In this document: positions 1-12,697 of the stretch, piece after piece
Layout: each line of letters opens with the position of its first letter
Numbering within the stretch: position 1 is the stretch's first letter
From: Molossus alvarezi
Lineage: Eukaryota; Chordata; Mammalia; Chiroptera; Molossidae
DNA length: 64,000 nt
Assembly (NCBI GenBank): GCA_037176705.1
Contig: CM073886.1
Location: 92,372,501 to 92,436,500, forward strand
Reading direction: 5' to 3'
The notes under the pieces: generated by a model
Seen by the model: the letters and a program-made list of their open reading frames with translations, nothing else
Databases searched by the model: none
Told to the model about the DNA's origin: nothing
Translations under genes and position numbers: made by a program

Positions 1-811
1 GATTGTCTTTAATTTAAATAATACAATGTATATGCAAGAGAGAACCAAAAAGTGTCACTTTTTTATTCTCTATAGTGCTAAGTGGTCAAGTACCAATTAG
101 ATCTACATAAGCACTCAAAGTACTTATATGATTAAGACACAAAAATTGGGAAGTTTGGTTGACTTCATTAGTAGCATAATAATTGTAGATTTACCAGACT
201 CAAGTATTGGGTAACTAAATTTTGGGTGGCAATTTCTCCTGTGGTCCCAGAATTATATCTAAAGCTGAGAAAGTGTTACTTAACCTATATCCAATGAGAT
301 CCAATAGCCTGTCTCTAATAACAAGAGTGTTATAAAGCAGAAGCCAAGAGAGTTCCAGGAAAGAGGGAGGAATTAATTGCATCAAATTCATATGTTTAAA
401 AAGACAATGATGGCAAAATAATTACTGTCCAGTGTAGCAATTAGAAATGTTTGTTGTTTTGTTGCTGTTGTTGTTGTTTTTTAAATGATAGGAATTGATT
501 ATAAGATGCAATAGTTGAAAATTATAAAGAAATTAAACTAATTAGTATAGAATATTCTTCAAGTATTTTTTGAGAAAGAAAGATGAGAAACATCATAGGA
601 GCTAAAATTAGATGCTCTGATAAAGAAACCAAGAAAGAAAAATTGAAAATATTCAAAATAGGAGGCTGAGCAAGATTGGAGTTTATGAATGATGATGAGC
701 TAAGATCAAGGTCACTGAACTGGGGCTCAAGGACATGCAAATAAATTAGCTGAAATTATAAAAGAAGTGATGTATTTAGTTTTGTAAGAGAGTTCTAAAA
801 GTAGTCATTTA
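1..811. other. AT-rich non-coding stretch
   Basis: I see no gene here. Short open frames have no recognisable domain. The only local structure is an imperfect GTT run at about 449-482. The first SINE begins after its target duplication at 797-811. Confidence 0.6.
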
Positions 812-1076
812 GTCCTGGCCATTTTGGCTCAGTGGTAGAACGTCGGCCCGCGGACCAGAGTCGCAGGCCAAGGGCATGTACCTCAGTTGCAGTTCATCCT
901 CAGCCCCAGTCAGGGTTGTGTGGGAGGCAACCAGTCAATGTGTCCCTCTCACATTGATGCTTCTCTCTTTCCCTTTCTCTCCCTCTCTCCCTCTGCCACT
1001 CTGCCTGAAGATAAGTAGAAAAAAAATATCCTCGGGTGAGGATTAAAAAAAATAATAATAATAATAATAATAAAAT
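812..1076 (+). mobile_element. VES-type tRNA-derived SINE
   Basis: The head has the tRNA-like 'tggctcagtgg' A-box region, followed by the VES body, a pyrimidine-rich block, the 'cctcgggtgagga' 3' motif and an AAT-rich tail. A perfect 15-bp target duplication (aaaagtagtcattta) lies at 797-811 and 1077-1091, which fixes both ends. This is an RNA polymerase III-type non-autonomous retrotransposon mobilised by L1. The B-box region is degraded, so this copy is probably inactive. Confidence 0.93.
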
Positions 1077-1091
1077 AAAAGTAGTCATTTA

Positions 1092-3865
1092 AAGGGTTCA
1101 GGAAAAATTTGAATTTCCACTTTTGAGTTCTTCTGTTTAGCTTATTGGTCACAATGCCCTTTCTTTAAAGTCATCGCAGACTGAATATAAAGCTCTTTAA
1201 CATATTTCATAACATGTTTTGTAATGAGCTATCAGAATGAATTATGATTGAGGCTAGTAATCATTTTGTAACACTGAATTAAACATTTTTTAAAGCATAT
1301 TAAATTCTATGTTACTAATCAGGCCTTAATATTTTTACACATAATGCAGGTATCAAAAGTATGGAATTATTTCTTAAAATTACCAGAAAATGTTAGAAGA
1401 TAACGTCTTATTTAATTTTATTTTTCACATATCAGCATTTTCAAAGTTAACTTTATTTGGCCATAATTTGTAGCAAAATAATAAAGTAGACTTTCAAAGG
1501 AGTTTAACTTTTTGCATTCCTAGCAGAATATAATCATCTCTCTGTCCTCGGAGGCTTATAATTTGATAGCATGCCACCCAATAAATAGCCCAGTTCTGCA
1601 ATTATAATATAATCCTATCACATCTTATCATTAGATGATCATTAACACTTAAACCCAATGATTTATTCTTGCCCTCTGTTAATATATGCTGCCATCTCTT
1701 GTAAAAGAGATTAAAGGAAACAGAAAATGTGTTCTCTGAGGAAAGAGATGCAATTTGTGATAAACTGCCAAATGAGCCTCATGAATCACTCCTGCACAGT
1801 GTCCCCATTTTGATCCAAACTTTTAACCTGTGGGGGGTGGGGGTAACACTGCTGGGCCATGATGAGCCCAAGCAAGAGAAAGAGAAAGAGAATCCACTGC
1901 GATAGTATCCTAGTTCAGATGACTGAAGTATCACACCTAGGTTTCTAAACCTAACTCACAGCTACCTTAGATTGGAGGAGCCTGTGGTATAGTTTGTTTG
2001 ACCAAGCAGTGAACAGGATTTTAGTTCCCCTGGGTCAGGGTTTTATGCTCTGGTGATGGGGCTTTCCTGGCTGCTCATATTCTGGACTCGTAGACCTAGC
2101 TTTCACTCCATCGTGTGACCTCAGAGCCAAGAACATTCACATGAAAAGAAATCAAGAAAAGACAGTGTGAAAGACCAAGCCCATTTGCATCAGGGGGCGT
2201 GGTTAATAAGGGGAAGAAAAATGTCAAGTAGCCTTTGAAGATAAACAGAAGAGCAATACTGGAGAAATCCCCTCAAATTATTTTTCTTTTCTTCAGTCTC
2301 CCTCCAAGATGTGATAACTACCCTTAAAAGTCAGGTCTCCAACAACAGAGAACACTGGTCTCATAAATTATGTTTAGCCACTTCAATATTTGGTTAAGTA
2401 GTACTGCCCCTGGTGACTGAAACCAGACAGGGCATTATGATGTTCATGGCTCTTGCCATGAGGCTATATTCCATTTTGAATCAAATAGACAGGCTCTTCA
2501 TCCTCTAAACCAAGCTGAATCTAAAAAAAAAAACAATGTATCCATAAGAATACTCAAAGGGAAATATAATACAAGAACCCACCATAAGAAAGAAAAAGGA
2601 AAATAAATAAATTAACTTTTCAAAGGCTCTTTTTGACAATGCAAAGTCTATGCACTTAAAATGGACCCAAAGCAAATTTAGAATCTTCATCATAATTAAA
2701 AAGGGCTCCACTGTGAGAAAGTGACCACCTTGAACCAAAAGGATGGGATATAACAGGATAGGATACTAGCAAGAAAATTAATATAATACACCTAAAACTC
2801 TGAAGGACCAATGCACAGACAATTATTTCATCCAGAGGCAAGGTTTTCAGTATTTCCTTAGAAAGGAAGAAGTAAAATACTGATCACAAAACCCCAGTCT
2901 ATAATATTTCAGTTGTTGCTTCTACATTGTAACTAAATTCTATAAAGTTCTATAGAATTTGTTAAGTCATTTGCAATAAATTTTTCTGTTGTCCTCCTAA
3001 AGCCCTTCCAGGAGTAGAATTAATTATGTAGCCAATTGGACTGTGGCTGGTGCCCAAAATGGGCAGATCATGCAAGTAGCCCCACCTTACAGAATAATGC
3101 CTTAACATGTATTCCTAAGTAAGAGAACTATAACACTAGATTTTATTCATTCTTTGAAAAGCACTCATTGAGCATTTACAGTGAGCACTGCCTTCTTAGA
3201 AATACAAAGATGACAGACAATTCATGAGTGAGTAAGGAGAGGGTTGCTAAGTCATATAAATAAAAACCAACTGAATGATATATCAAAATCAACTGATTCC
3301 TTCAGAAGTTACTTCTCTTATTGTTCAGTAATAGCACTTGGCCACACATCTCAGATATTTCTACTCTATTGTGGTAAGTCACCAGGGAGAAGGGACTGAC
3401 ATATTCAAGTTTGTATTCCCAGGGTATTATAAATATAGTGGGTGCTTTGGAGTATGTTTTTGGAATGAATTAATGAATTCAGAGAACAGAGACTTTCAGT
3501 TCATGTGATCTGGAAGGACTTCAAGAAGAAGCAATTCAACAGACCTTAAAGAACAAATAAATTGTGGTGCAAAGAAAGAGCAGTGGGAGGTGATTTAGAA
3601 GAAAATGCCTGTAGTATGGATATTGTAACTGATAGCTTTGCATTCTGCCTCCTACGTCAGCCTTCTCCTCCCCTTCAATATGTAGCACTTATAAGAAAAT
3701 GAACAATTACTTAAGACAAGTGGAGCTGATTTTTATTTTAATTCAAGTTTTCCAGGCATATTCAGTACATGAAGGGAAAAGATAGTTTTGATTTGAATTT
3801 TTCAGATAATTATAGCTATATTCATCAAAGAAATACTGGCCTGTTGGGACAGTTTATTTACTTCA
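1092..3865. other. Non-coding stretch, mostly unassigned
   Basis: No convincing exon or RNA gene is visible. A weak old-repeat signature of the type 'cactcattgagcatttac' lies at about 3140-3240. It resembles the L2/MIR class but is too degraded to name. The rest looks like unique AT-rich mammalian sequence. Confidence 0.5.
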
Positions 3866-4258
3866 TATTATGGGGTGAGTTGTGTCCAAAACTCATGTGT
3901 TGAAGTTCTAACCCCAGCACCTCAGAACATTGAAGATAAAACTTTTAAAGAGGTAACTAAATTAAATGAGTTCATTAGTGTGGGCCCTAATCCAATATGA
4001 CTACTGTCCTTATAAAAGGAGAAAATTTGGACACAGACACATCTAGAAGGAAGACAATGTGAAGACACAGGGAGAAGACAGCTAGTTGTAAGCCAAAGAA
4101 AGAGGCCTGGAACACTTCCTTCACCCAGAAGGAACCAATCCTGCCAATGCCTTCATCTCAGACTTCCAGCCCCCAGGTCTGTGGGAAAATAAATGTAATT
4201 TTTTTTAACTCACCAGGGCTGTGGTACTTTAGTATGGCAGCCCCAGCAAAATAATATA
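3866..4258 (+). mobile_element. Solo LTR, MLT1-like (ERVL-MaLR)
   Basis: The stretch has the familiar order of this old LTR class: a start like 'tattatggggtgagttgtgtcc', then 'gggccctaatccaatatgac', 'gtccttataaaagg', 'gaagacacagggagaag', 'aaataaatgtaat' (poly-A signal region) and 'atggcagccccagcaaaataat' at the end. At about 390 bp it matches a near-complete solo LTR. No internal retroviral sequence flanks it. The subfamily is not assigned. Confidence 0.75.
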
Positions 4259-4570
4259 CTGTACTTAAACTTTGTACTACTTAGACCATGTTTCAGTCAT
4301 TTTTCCTTCATTTGTTCCAGATCATCAGAAAAGTCTGACCATCTTTGCCACTCACATGAACTGACCAGAGGAGATGGAGTGACTCCCACTTTTGAATGTA
4401 GGTGGTGTTTGTGCAAACCAGTAGTCTTACGAATAACTGATCCCTACGGCTGACTTCCTAACTCCCCCACAGAGTGTAAAGTCATTTCAGCTACCGAACT
4501 ATCTCTTAGGAAGAGAGAAAATATTTCTGCAACAAGGCAATGACCTCTACTGGAAGCTGTGTAAAATTAC

Positions 4571-4794
4571 AGTGCCCAGCTTGTGTGGCTCAGTGGTTGA
4601 GGGGCAACCCATGAACCACTAAGAGGTCATCAGTTTGATTTCCAGTCAGGGCACATGCCCAGCTTGTGGGCCCAATCCCCAGTAGGGGGCATGCAGGAGG
4701 CGGCCAGTCAATGTTCTCTCTTACCGATGTTTCTATCTCTCTCTCCCTCTCCCTTCCCTCTCTCTAAAATCAATAAAGAAAAAATATTTTTTTA
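4571..4794 (+). mobile_element. VES-related SINE, 'cagtagggggc' subtype
   Basis: The tRNA-like head 'gtgtggctcagtggttgag' is followed by 'ccccagtagggggcatgcagg' and the 'tctctctccctctccc' block, ending in 'aaaatcaataaagaa'. A short direct repeat (aaaattac) at 4563-4570 and 4795-4802 probably is the target duplication. It differs from the copy at 812 in the body and tail, so at least two SINE subfamilies occur in this window. Confidence 0.85.
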
Positions 4795-4802
4795 AAAATT
4801 AC

Positions 4803-6017
4803 TACAGAGCTCACTGTAATTCTGAAATCTTAAAGGGGTGGGAGGGATAACACAGGTTTAAATGCTAAGAAGCAGTGACTTCAGAGAAATTTCTAAGTGA
4901 GGGCACTGTTACCTCCCCCCCAACCTCTAAATCATCTAAATTGAAAGAAAGTGTAGATTAGAAGCAGGAAAGCTTCCAAATCATGTGTTGCTCTTGCTGC
5001 AGAGGACAAGGTGGGCAGAGGGAAGTCACTCCTGCTCAAGGGTGTCCCCATGCTCATGTCATCTGAAGGATCCTAGCTCCTTACTAAGCCTGTGCTCCAG
5101 GGACCTTAACAAAGGCCCCACTCCAGAATTGCTGAATAAGAATCTAAATGTAAACTAGATTCTCCAGGTGATCTATAACCACATTAAGGTTTGAGAAGCA
5201 CTGCACTCTTGCTCATTCAGAAAGGTGACATTTTAATGTCTTTAGTTCTTTGCTAGTAACTCAAGTAGGAAAAGGCAAATCAGCCTAACAAAGGCTTCAC
5301 ATATCAAACAGTTCAGGGTTCTAAGTTCCTAAAGCCATTGCTTTTACTTAAGTGCATATTATGCAACTACTCCTAATACATGCAGATTGAATTAACACAT
5401 GCTTAGTCATTTCTTTTTCCTTTTAAACCCTTAGAACTTAACTAATGACACTTTGGAACTCTGTGATTTCCAAGGTTTTCCATGAAAATGCCCAATCTTT
5501 CTAGCCCTCTTATTCTTCATATTGCTGTCAGGAAAGCGGGGGGTTTGCATTTTAATTTTTCTTAATGAATATATTTCACATGCCAAAATTACCTCAGTGT
5601 TTTGCTTGGCAGCTTTAGAAGCCATTACTAAATTGCAGTTCAAAATTCATTTTATCAGTTTCCTCAACAGATTCAAGAGTCCATCTTCACAAACTATTCT
5701 AAAACCTGGTACCAAAAATAAGCTATTTTTTGTTTATCAGAAAATAAAGTTTTTCTCATAAATGCCCCCAAATCAGAATATATTAACAGTTTATATCCTG
5801 TGGTGTTCTGGTGAATGTTTAATAACCAGCTCTCAAAAAAATGAAGACCTGATATGTAACATTTGCTAATTGCCATAGTGTAAATTCTCCCACCTTGACC
5901 AATATCAGATACCAACACGATCATAGAGCTGAGAAGAAATGTGCACAACTGCCTGATGGCAAGGAAACTCCAGCACACCATTCATTTCCAAAATACTACC
6001 AAACACCCCACATTCCC
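4803..6017. other. Non-coding stretch
   Basis: No gene or assignable repeat is visible. Short open frames at 5431-5981 overlap on opposite strands, lack domains and look like chance openings in AT-rich DNA. Confidence 0.5.
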
Positions 6018-6256
6018 AAGACTATTTTTTAAATTAATTTATTTATTTTTGTTACAGATGTTTCTCCCATTTCCCCCAATGATTTCCCCTCCCCACCCTG
6101 TCCCCAGGTTTGTTGTCCATGTCCCTTGTTCATGCACACATGCATAGGAGTTCTGTGGTTTATCTCTCCCCCACAACCCCCTCTTCTGGGGATTGTCAGT
6201 CTGTACTCCACTTCCACGTCTCTGGGACTACCCCATTCCTCAGACTGTTATGTTCA

Positions 6257-9200
6257 TTATATTCCACAAATAAGTGAGATCATATAACACTTGTCCTTCT
6301 CTGTTTGGCTTGTTTCGCTTAGAATAATACTTTTCAGGTCCCTCCATGTTGTCTCAAAGGATAAGAGATCTTTCTTTCTTACAGCTGCATAGTACTCCAT
6401 GGTGTATATGTACCACTGCTTTTTTATCCATTAGTCTACTGATGGACATTTGGGCTGTTTCCAGATCTTAGCTACTGTAAATAGTGCTGCTACAAACGTG
6501 GGGATACATATATTCTTTCTGATTGGTGTTTCAGGCTTCATAGGGTATATTCCTAGAAGTGGGATCACTGAGTCAAATGGCAGTTCAATTTTTAATTTTT
6601 TGAGGTAACACCATATTGTTTTCCACAAAGGCTGCACCAGTCTGCATTCCCACCAGCAGTGTATTAGAGTCCCCTTTTCTCCACACCCTCGCCAACACTT
6701 GTTGTTTGATGATTTGTTGATGGCGGCCATTCTAACAGGTGTGAGGGGATACCTCATTGTTGTTTTAGTGATGTTGAGCATTTCTTCCTAAGTCTCTTAG
6801 CCATTTGTATGTCCTATTTGGATAGGTGTCTATTTAGTTCCTCTGCCCATTTTTTAATTGGGTTCTTTGTCTTCCTTTTGTTCAGTTGTATGAGCACTCT
6901 TTATCTATTGGAAATTAACCCCTTATCTGATATATCATTGGCAATTATGCTCTCCCATACAGTGGGTTGCCTTTCCATTTTGTTGATTGAATCTTTTGCT
7001 GTGCAGAAGCTTTTGAGTTTGATGTAGTCCCATGTGTTCATTTTCTCCTTTGTTTCTATTGCCTTAGGTGATGTATCAGTGAAAATTCTGCTGCGTATGA
7101 TGTCTGAAATTTTGTTACCTACAGTTTCTTCTGGGATTTTTATGCATTCATGAGTCACATTTAAGTCTCTTATCCATTTTGAGTTTATTCTTGTGTAGGG
7201 TGTAAGTTGATGGTCTAGTTTCATTTTTTTCATGTAGCTGTCCAATTTTCCCAACACCATTTATTAAAGAGGCTGTCTTTACTCCACTGTATGCTCTTGC
7301 CACCTTTGTCAAATATTAATTGAGCGTATTGCCTTGGGTCCATTTCTGGGTTCTCTGTTCTGTTCCAATGGTCTATATGCCTGTTCATGTGCCAGTACCA
7401 GGCTGTTTTGATTACAGTGACTTTGTAGTATAACCTGAAATCTGGTAATGTGATCTCTCCAACTTTGCTCCTCTTTTTCAAGATTGCTGTGGCTATTTGG
7501 GGCCTTTTATGGTTCCATATGAACTTTTGAAGTATTTGTTCTAGTTCTGTGAAGTATGCCATTGGTATTTTGATGGGGATTGTGTTGAATCTATAGATTG
7601 CTTTGGGTAATATGGACATTTTAATGATGTTAATTCTCCTAATCCATGAACAAGGTATGAGCTTCCACTTTTTTATATCTTCCTCTATTTCTTTTTTCAA
7701 TGACCTGTAGTTTTCTGTGAATAGGTCCTTTATTTCTTTGGTTAAGTTTATTCCTAGGTATCTTAATTTTTTTGCCACAATAGTAAATGGGATTCTTTTT
7801 TAGTTTCTTTTTCTGTGAGTTCATCATGGTGTATAAGAATGCCATCGATTTCTTTATGTTAATTTTGCATCCTGCTACTTTGCCAAATTCATTTATTAAG
7901 CCTAGTAAATTTTTGATGGAGTCTTTGGGGTTTTCTACATATAGTATCATATCATCTGTGAATAATGACAGTTTCACGTCCTCCTTCCCATTTGGATTCC
8001 TTTTATTTTTTCTTCCTGTCTGTTTGCTGTGGCTAAGACTTCCAGTATTATGTTAAATAAGAGTGGTGAAAGTGGGCATCCTTGTCTTGTTCCTGTTCTT
8101 ATGATAAATGCTTTTAATTTCTTCCCACTGAGTATGATGTAGGCTGTAGGTCTTTAATACATGGTTTTATTATGTCAAGATATGATCCCTCTATTCCCAG
8201 ATTGCTGAGCATTTATTTCAGAAATGGGTACTGGATTTTGTCAAATGCTTTTTTAGTGTCTATTGATATGATCATATGATTTTTATCTTTCGCTTTGTGT
8301 ATGTGGTGTATCACACTTAATGATTTGCAAATATTGTACCAGTCTTGCATCCCTGGGATGAATCCCACTTGGTCATGATGAATAATTTTTTTTGATGTAT
8401 TGCTGGATTCGAATTGCTAGTATTTTGTTCAGAATTTTGGCATCTATGTTCATCAGGGATATTGGCCTGTAGTTTTCTTTCTTTGTAGTGTCTTTTTCTG
8501 GTTTTGGTATTAGAATTATGCTGGCCTTATAAAACGAGTTGGAAGTCTTCCTTCTTCTTGAATTTTTTGAAATAGTTTGAAGAAAATGGGTATTAGTTCT
8601 TCTTTGAATGTTCAGTAAAATTGCCCCGGGAAGCCCTCTGGGCCTGGGCTTTTGTTTCCTGGGAGAGCCTTGATTACATCTTCAATTTCTTTTGTTGTTA
8701 TTGGTCTGTTCACATTTTCTGTCTCTTCCTGGTTCAGTTTTTGGAGATTATGTGTTTCTAGAAATTTGTCCATTTTGCTTAGATTGTGAATTTGTTGCTG
8801 TATAATTACTCATAATATTTGTTCACGATCCTTTGTATTTCTGTGGTGTCAGTTATTATTTCTCATCTTTCACTTCTGATTTTGTGTATTTGGGTTCTCT
8901 CTCTTTGTTTCTTGGGGAGTCTAGCTAAGGGTCCATCAATCATGTTTATCTTTTCAAAAACCAGCTCTTTGTTTCATTGATCCTTTGAATTGTATTTTTG
9001 ATCTCCATGTCATTTATTTCTGCTCTGATCTTTACTATTTCCTTCCTTCTACTTGCTCTGGGGTTTTCTTTTTGTTTGCTTTCTAGTTCTTTAAGTTGTG
9101 AGGTTAGATAGTCTATTAGAAATTTTTCTTCCTTCTTGATGTAGGCCTGTATTGCTATGAACTTCCCTCTCAGAACTGCTTTTGCTGCATCCCATACATT

Positions 9201-9998
9201 TTGTGTTGTGTGTTCATTTTCTTCAGTTTCCACAAAGTTTTTCATTTCTTTCTTGATCTCCATAGTAATCCATTCATTGTTCAATAATATGCTATTTAGC
9301 CTACATGTTTTCAAATGTTTTTGCATGTTCTTGTTGCAATTAATTTCTACTTTCATGCCATTGTGATCTGAGAAATTGCTTGACATGATTTCAATCTTCT
9401 TGAACTTGTAGAGATTTAGTTTCTGTCCTAACATGTGGTCTATGTTTGAGAATATCCCATGTGCATTTGAGAAAAAGGTGAATTCTGCAGTTTTGTGGTG
9501 TAATTCTCTGTAGACATCTATTAAATCCATTTGGTCTAGTGCTTCATTTAGAGTCTGTTTTCCTTGTTAATTTTTTGTCAAGAAGATATATCCAGTGTTG
9601 TCAGTGGGGTATTGATCTTTCCTGCTATGATTGTATTGCTGTTGATTCTCCTTTGAAGTCCTCTAAAAGATTTTTAGTATATGTCTGTGCTCCTAAATTG
9701 GGTGCATATATGTTTACCAAGGTTATATCTTCCTGTTGGATAGATTCTTTCAATATTATGTAGTGGCCTCCTTTGTCTCCAGTTATGGCCTTCATTTTGA
9801 AATCTACTTAATAAGATATGAGTATTGCTACCCCAGTTCTTTGGGGGGGGGGGGGGTTTGTTTTTTGTTGTTGTTGTTGTTGTTTTCTTTCCATTTGCTT
9901 CAAAGGTTTTTTTCCATCCCTTCACTTTCAGCCTATGTGAGTCTTTTGTTGTGAGGTGGGTCTCTTGTAAACAACATATATGTGAGTCATGCTTTTTT
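6257..9998 (-). pseudogene. L1-A ORF2 remnant, main part (endonuclease to C-terminus)
   Basis: This encodes what is left of L1 ORF2p, the endonuclease and reverse transcriptase. Reading down the minus strand, late endonuclease-domain sequence lies at about 9530-8946, reverse transcriptase sequence at about 7977-7230, and the C-terminal segment with its Cys-rich block at about 7260-6431. The ORF2 stop is near 6257-6259. The frame is broken many times. The reverse transcriptase catalytic box is altered: where the younger nested copy has FADD, this copy reads FTDD (7951-7962). A one-base frameshift at 7230/7231 is shared with the nested L1. The 5' remainder of ORF2 lies beyond the nested insertion at 12564-12634. 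Confidence 0.9.
9842..9884. repeat. Poly-G run followed by GTT repeat
   Basis: A run of about 15 G is followed after a short T-rich gap by GTT units. Both lie inside the decayed L1-A ORF2 and look like replication slippage in an old element. Confidence 0.85.
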
Positions 9999-12547
9999 TT
10001 TTTTTTTATTGATTAATTTTTGTTACAAATGATTCTCCTTTTTTTCCCCCACTGATTCCCCCCTCCCCCTTCCCTCCCTGCCCCTTCCCCCGATTGTTGT
10101 CCATGTCCACTGTTCATGCATACATGCATATAAATTCTGTTGTTCATCCCTCTCTCACCTCCCCACTCCTTAGGGGATTGTACTCAAACTGTTATTTTCA
10201 TTATATTCCAGAAATCAGTGAGATCATATGAAATTTGTCTTTCTCTGTTTGGCTTGTTTCACTTAGGATGATACTTTCCAGGTCCCTCCATGTAGTCTCA
10301 AAGGATAAGAGATCTTTCTTTCTTACCGCTGCGTAGTACTCCATTGTGTATATGTACCACAGCTTTTTAATCCATTCGTCTACTGATGGGCACTTGGGCT
10401 GTTTCCAGATCTTAGCGATTGTAAATAGTGCTGCTACAAAGATGGGGGTACATATATTCTTTCTGATTGGTGTTTTATGCTTCGTAGGGTATATTCCTAG
10501 AAGTGGGATCACTGGGTCAAATGGGAGATCAATTTTTAATTTTTTGAGGTGACACCATATTGTTTTCCATAGTGGCTGCACCAGTCTGCATTCCCACCAA
10601 CAGTGTACTAGAGTCCCCTTTTCTTCACACCCTCGCCAACACTTGTTGTTTGATGATTTGTTGATGGCGGCCATTCTGACAGGTGTGAGGTGATACCTCA
10701 TTGTTGTTTTGATTTGCATCTCTCTGATGATTAGTGATGATGAACATTTCTTCATATGTCTCTTAGCCATTTGTATGTCCTGTTTGGAGAGGTGTCTATT
10801 TAGTTCCTCTGCCCATTTTTTAATTGGATTCTTTGTCTTCCTTTTGTGGAGTTGTATGAGCACTCTATATGTATTGGAAATTAACCCCTTATCTGATATA
10901 TCATTGGCAATTATGCTCTCCCATACAGTGGGTAGCCTTTCCGTTTTGATGATTGTATCTTTCGCTGTGCAGAAGCTTTTGAGTTTGATGTAGTCCCATG
11001 TGTTCATTTTCTCCTTTGTTTCTATTGCCTTAGGTGATGTGTCAGTAAAAATTCTGCTGCGTATGATGTCTGAGATTTTGTTGCCCACAGTCTCCTCTAG
11101 GATTTTTATGGATTCATGAGTTACATTTAAGTCTTTTATCCATTTTGAGTTTATTTTGGTGTAGGGTGTAAGTTGATGGTCTAGTTTCATATTTTTCATG
11201 TAGCTGTCCAATATTCCCAGCACCATTTATTAAAGAGGCTGTCCTTACTGCACTGTATGCTCTTGCCACCTTTGTCAAATATTAATTGAGCATATTGCCT
11301 AGGGTCCATTTCTGGGTTCTCTATTCTGTTCCACTGGTCTATATACCTGTTCTTGTGCCAGTACCAGGCTGTTTTGATTATGGTGGCTTTGTAGTATAAC
11401 CTGAAATCTGGTATTGTGATCCCTCCAACTTTGTTCTTCCTTTTCAAGTTTGCTGTGGCTATTCGAGGCCTTTTTTGGTTCCATATGAACTTTTGAAGTA
11501 ATTGTTCTAATTCTTTGAAGTATGCCGTTGGTATTTTGATGGGGATTGCGTTGAATCTATAGATTGCTTTGGGTAATATGGACAATTTAATGATGTTAAT
11601 TCTCCCAATCCATGAACAGGGTATGTTCTTCCACTTTTTTACATCTTGCTCTATTTCTTTTTTCAAAGACCTGTAGTTTTCTGCGAATAGGTCCTTTATC
11701 TCTTTGGTTAAGTTTATTTCTAGGTATCTTAATTTTTTTGCCACAATGGTAAATGGGATTGTTTGCTTAGTTTCTCTTTCTGTGAGTTCATCATTGGTGT
11801 ATAAGAATGCCATCGATTTCTTGACGTTAATTTTGTATCCTGCTACTTTGCCAAATTCATTTATTAAGTCTAGTAAGCTTTTGGTGGAGTCTTTGGGGTT
11901 TTCTATGTACAGTATCATGTCATCTGCAAATAATGACAATTTCACTTCCTCCTTTCCAATTTGGATCCCTTTTATTTTTTCTTCCTGTCTGATTGCTGTG
12001 GCTAAGACTTCCAGTACTATGTTAAATAGGAGTGGCGAAAGTGGGCATCCTTGCCTTGTTCCTGTTCTTAAGGGAAATGCTTTTAGTTTTTGCCCATTGA
12101 GTATGATGTTGGCTGTAGGTCTTTCATATATGGCCTTTATTATGTCTAGGTATGATCCCTCAATTCCCACACTGCTGAGCGTTTTTATCAGAAATGGATG
12201 CTGGATTTTGTCAAAGGCTTTTTCAGCATCTATTGATATGATCATGTGGTTTTTATTCTTCAATTTATTTATGTGGTGTATCACATTTATGGATTTGCGA
12301 ATATTGTACCAGCCTTGCATCCCTGGGATGAATCCCACCTGGTCATGGTGGATAATTTTTCTGGTGTATTGCTGGATTCGATTTGCTAGTATTTTGTTCA
12401 GGATTTTGGCATCTATGTTCATCAGGGATATTGGCCTGTAGTTTTCTTTCTTTGTTGTGTCTTTTTCTGGTTTTGGAATTAGAGTTATGCTGGCTTCATA
12501 AAACGAGTTTGGAAGTCTTCCTTCTTCTTGAATTTTTTGAAATAGTT
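9999..12547 (-). mobile_element. 5'-truncated L1 (L1-B) nested inside L1-A
   Basis: The poly-T start, 3'UTR and ORF2 of a second minus-strand L1 interrupt L1-A. A 16-bp target duplication (tgagtcatgctttttt) at 9983-9998 and 12548-12563 proves the insertion. The element stops at the beginning of the reverse transcriptase domain, so it lacks its 5'UTR, ORF1 and endonuclease. It aligns along its length with L1-A 6028 to about 8580. It is clearly better preserved and therefore younger. Confidence 0.95.
10201..12547 (-). pseudogene. L1-B ORF2 fragment: reverse transcriptase and C-terminus
   Basis: An open frame runs from 12547 down to 11196, then a second frame continues from 11226 to the stop at 10201, giving about 780 codons with one frameshift. 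The first part holds the reverse transcriptase motifs: the SIDAEKAF motif-A region, the RQGCPLSP block and the FADD catalytic box (11919-11930). The second part holds the C-terminal zinc-knuckle-like CX3CX7HX4C motif (Cys196, Cys200, His208 and Cys213 of that frame). The break lies at 11196/11197, where a C expected before an A run is missing. With no endonuclease and no promoter, this copy cannot mobilise itself. Confidence 0.92.
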
Positions 12548-12563
12548 TGAGTCATGCTTTTTT

Positions 12564-12634
12564 ATCCAGTCAGCTACTCTGTGTCTTTTTATCGGATCAT
12601 TCAAACCATTCACATTTAAGGTGATAATTGACAT
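12564..12634 (-). pseudogene. L1-A ORF2, N-terminal start
   Basis: This short piece is the beginning of ORF2 of the older L1, cut from the rest by the nested element. The start codon is at 12634 on the minus strand, about 64 bases after the ORF1 stop, a normal L1 inter-ORF spacing. The first codons read like the conserved start of the endonuclease domain (LNVNGLN), leading into the insertion point. Confidence 0.85.
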
Positions 12635-12697
12635 GTACTTATTTATTGCCTTTTTTGTTTAGTGTGGTTCTATTTTTCTTCCTATTTCTTCTACTAA

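Noticed and set aside
11704..12441. 245-codon open frame on the plus strand
   Set aside because: It is antisense to the reverse transcriptase region of the nested L1 and has no domain of its own; its length follows from the good preservation of the opposite strand.
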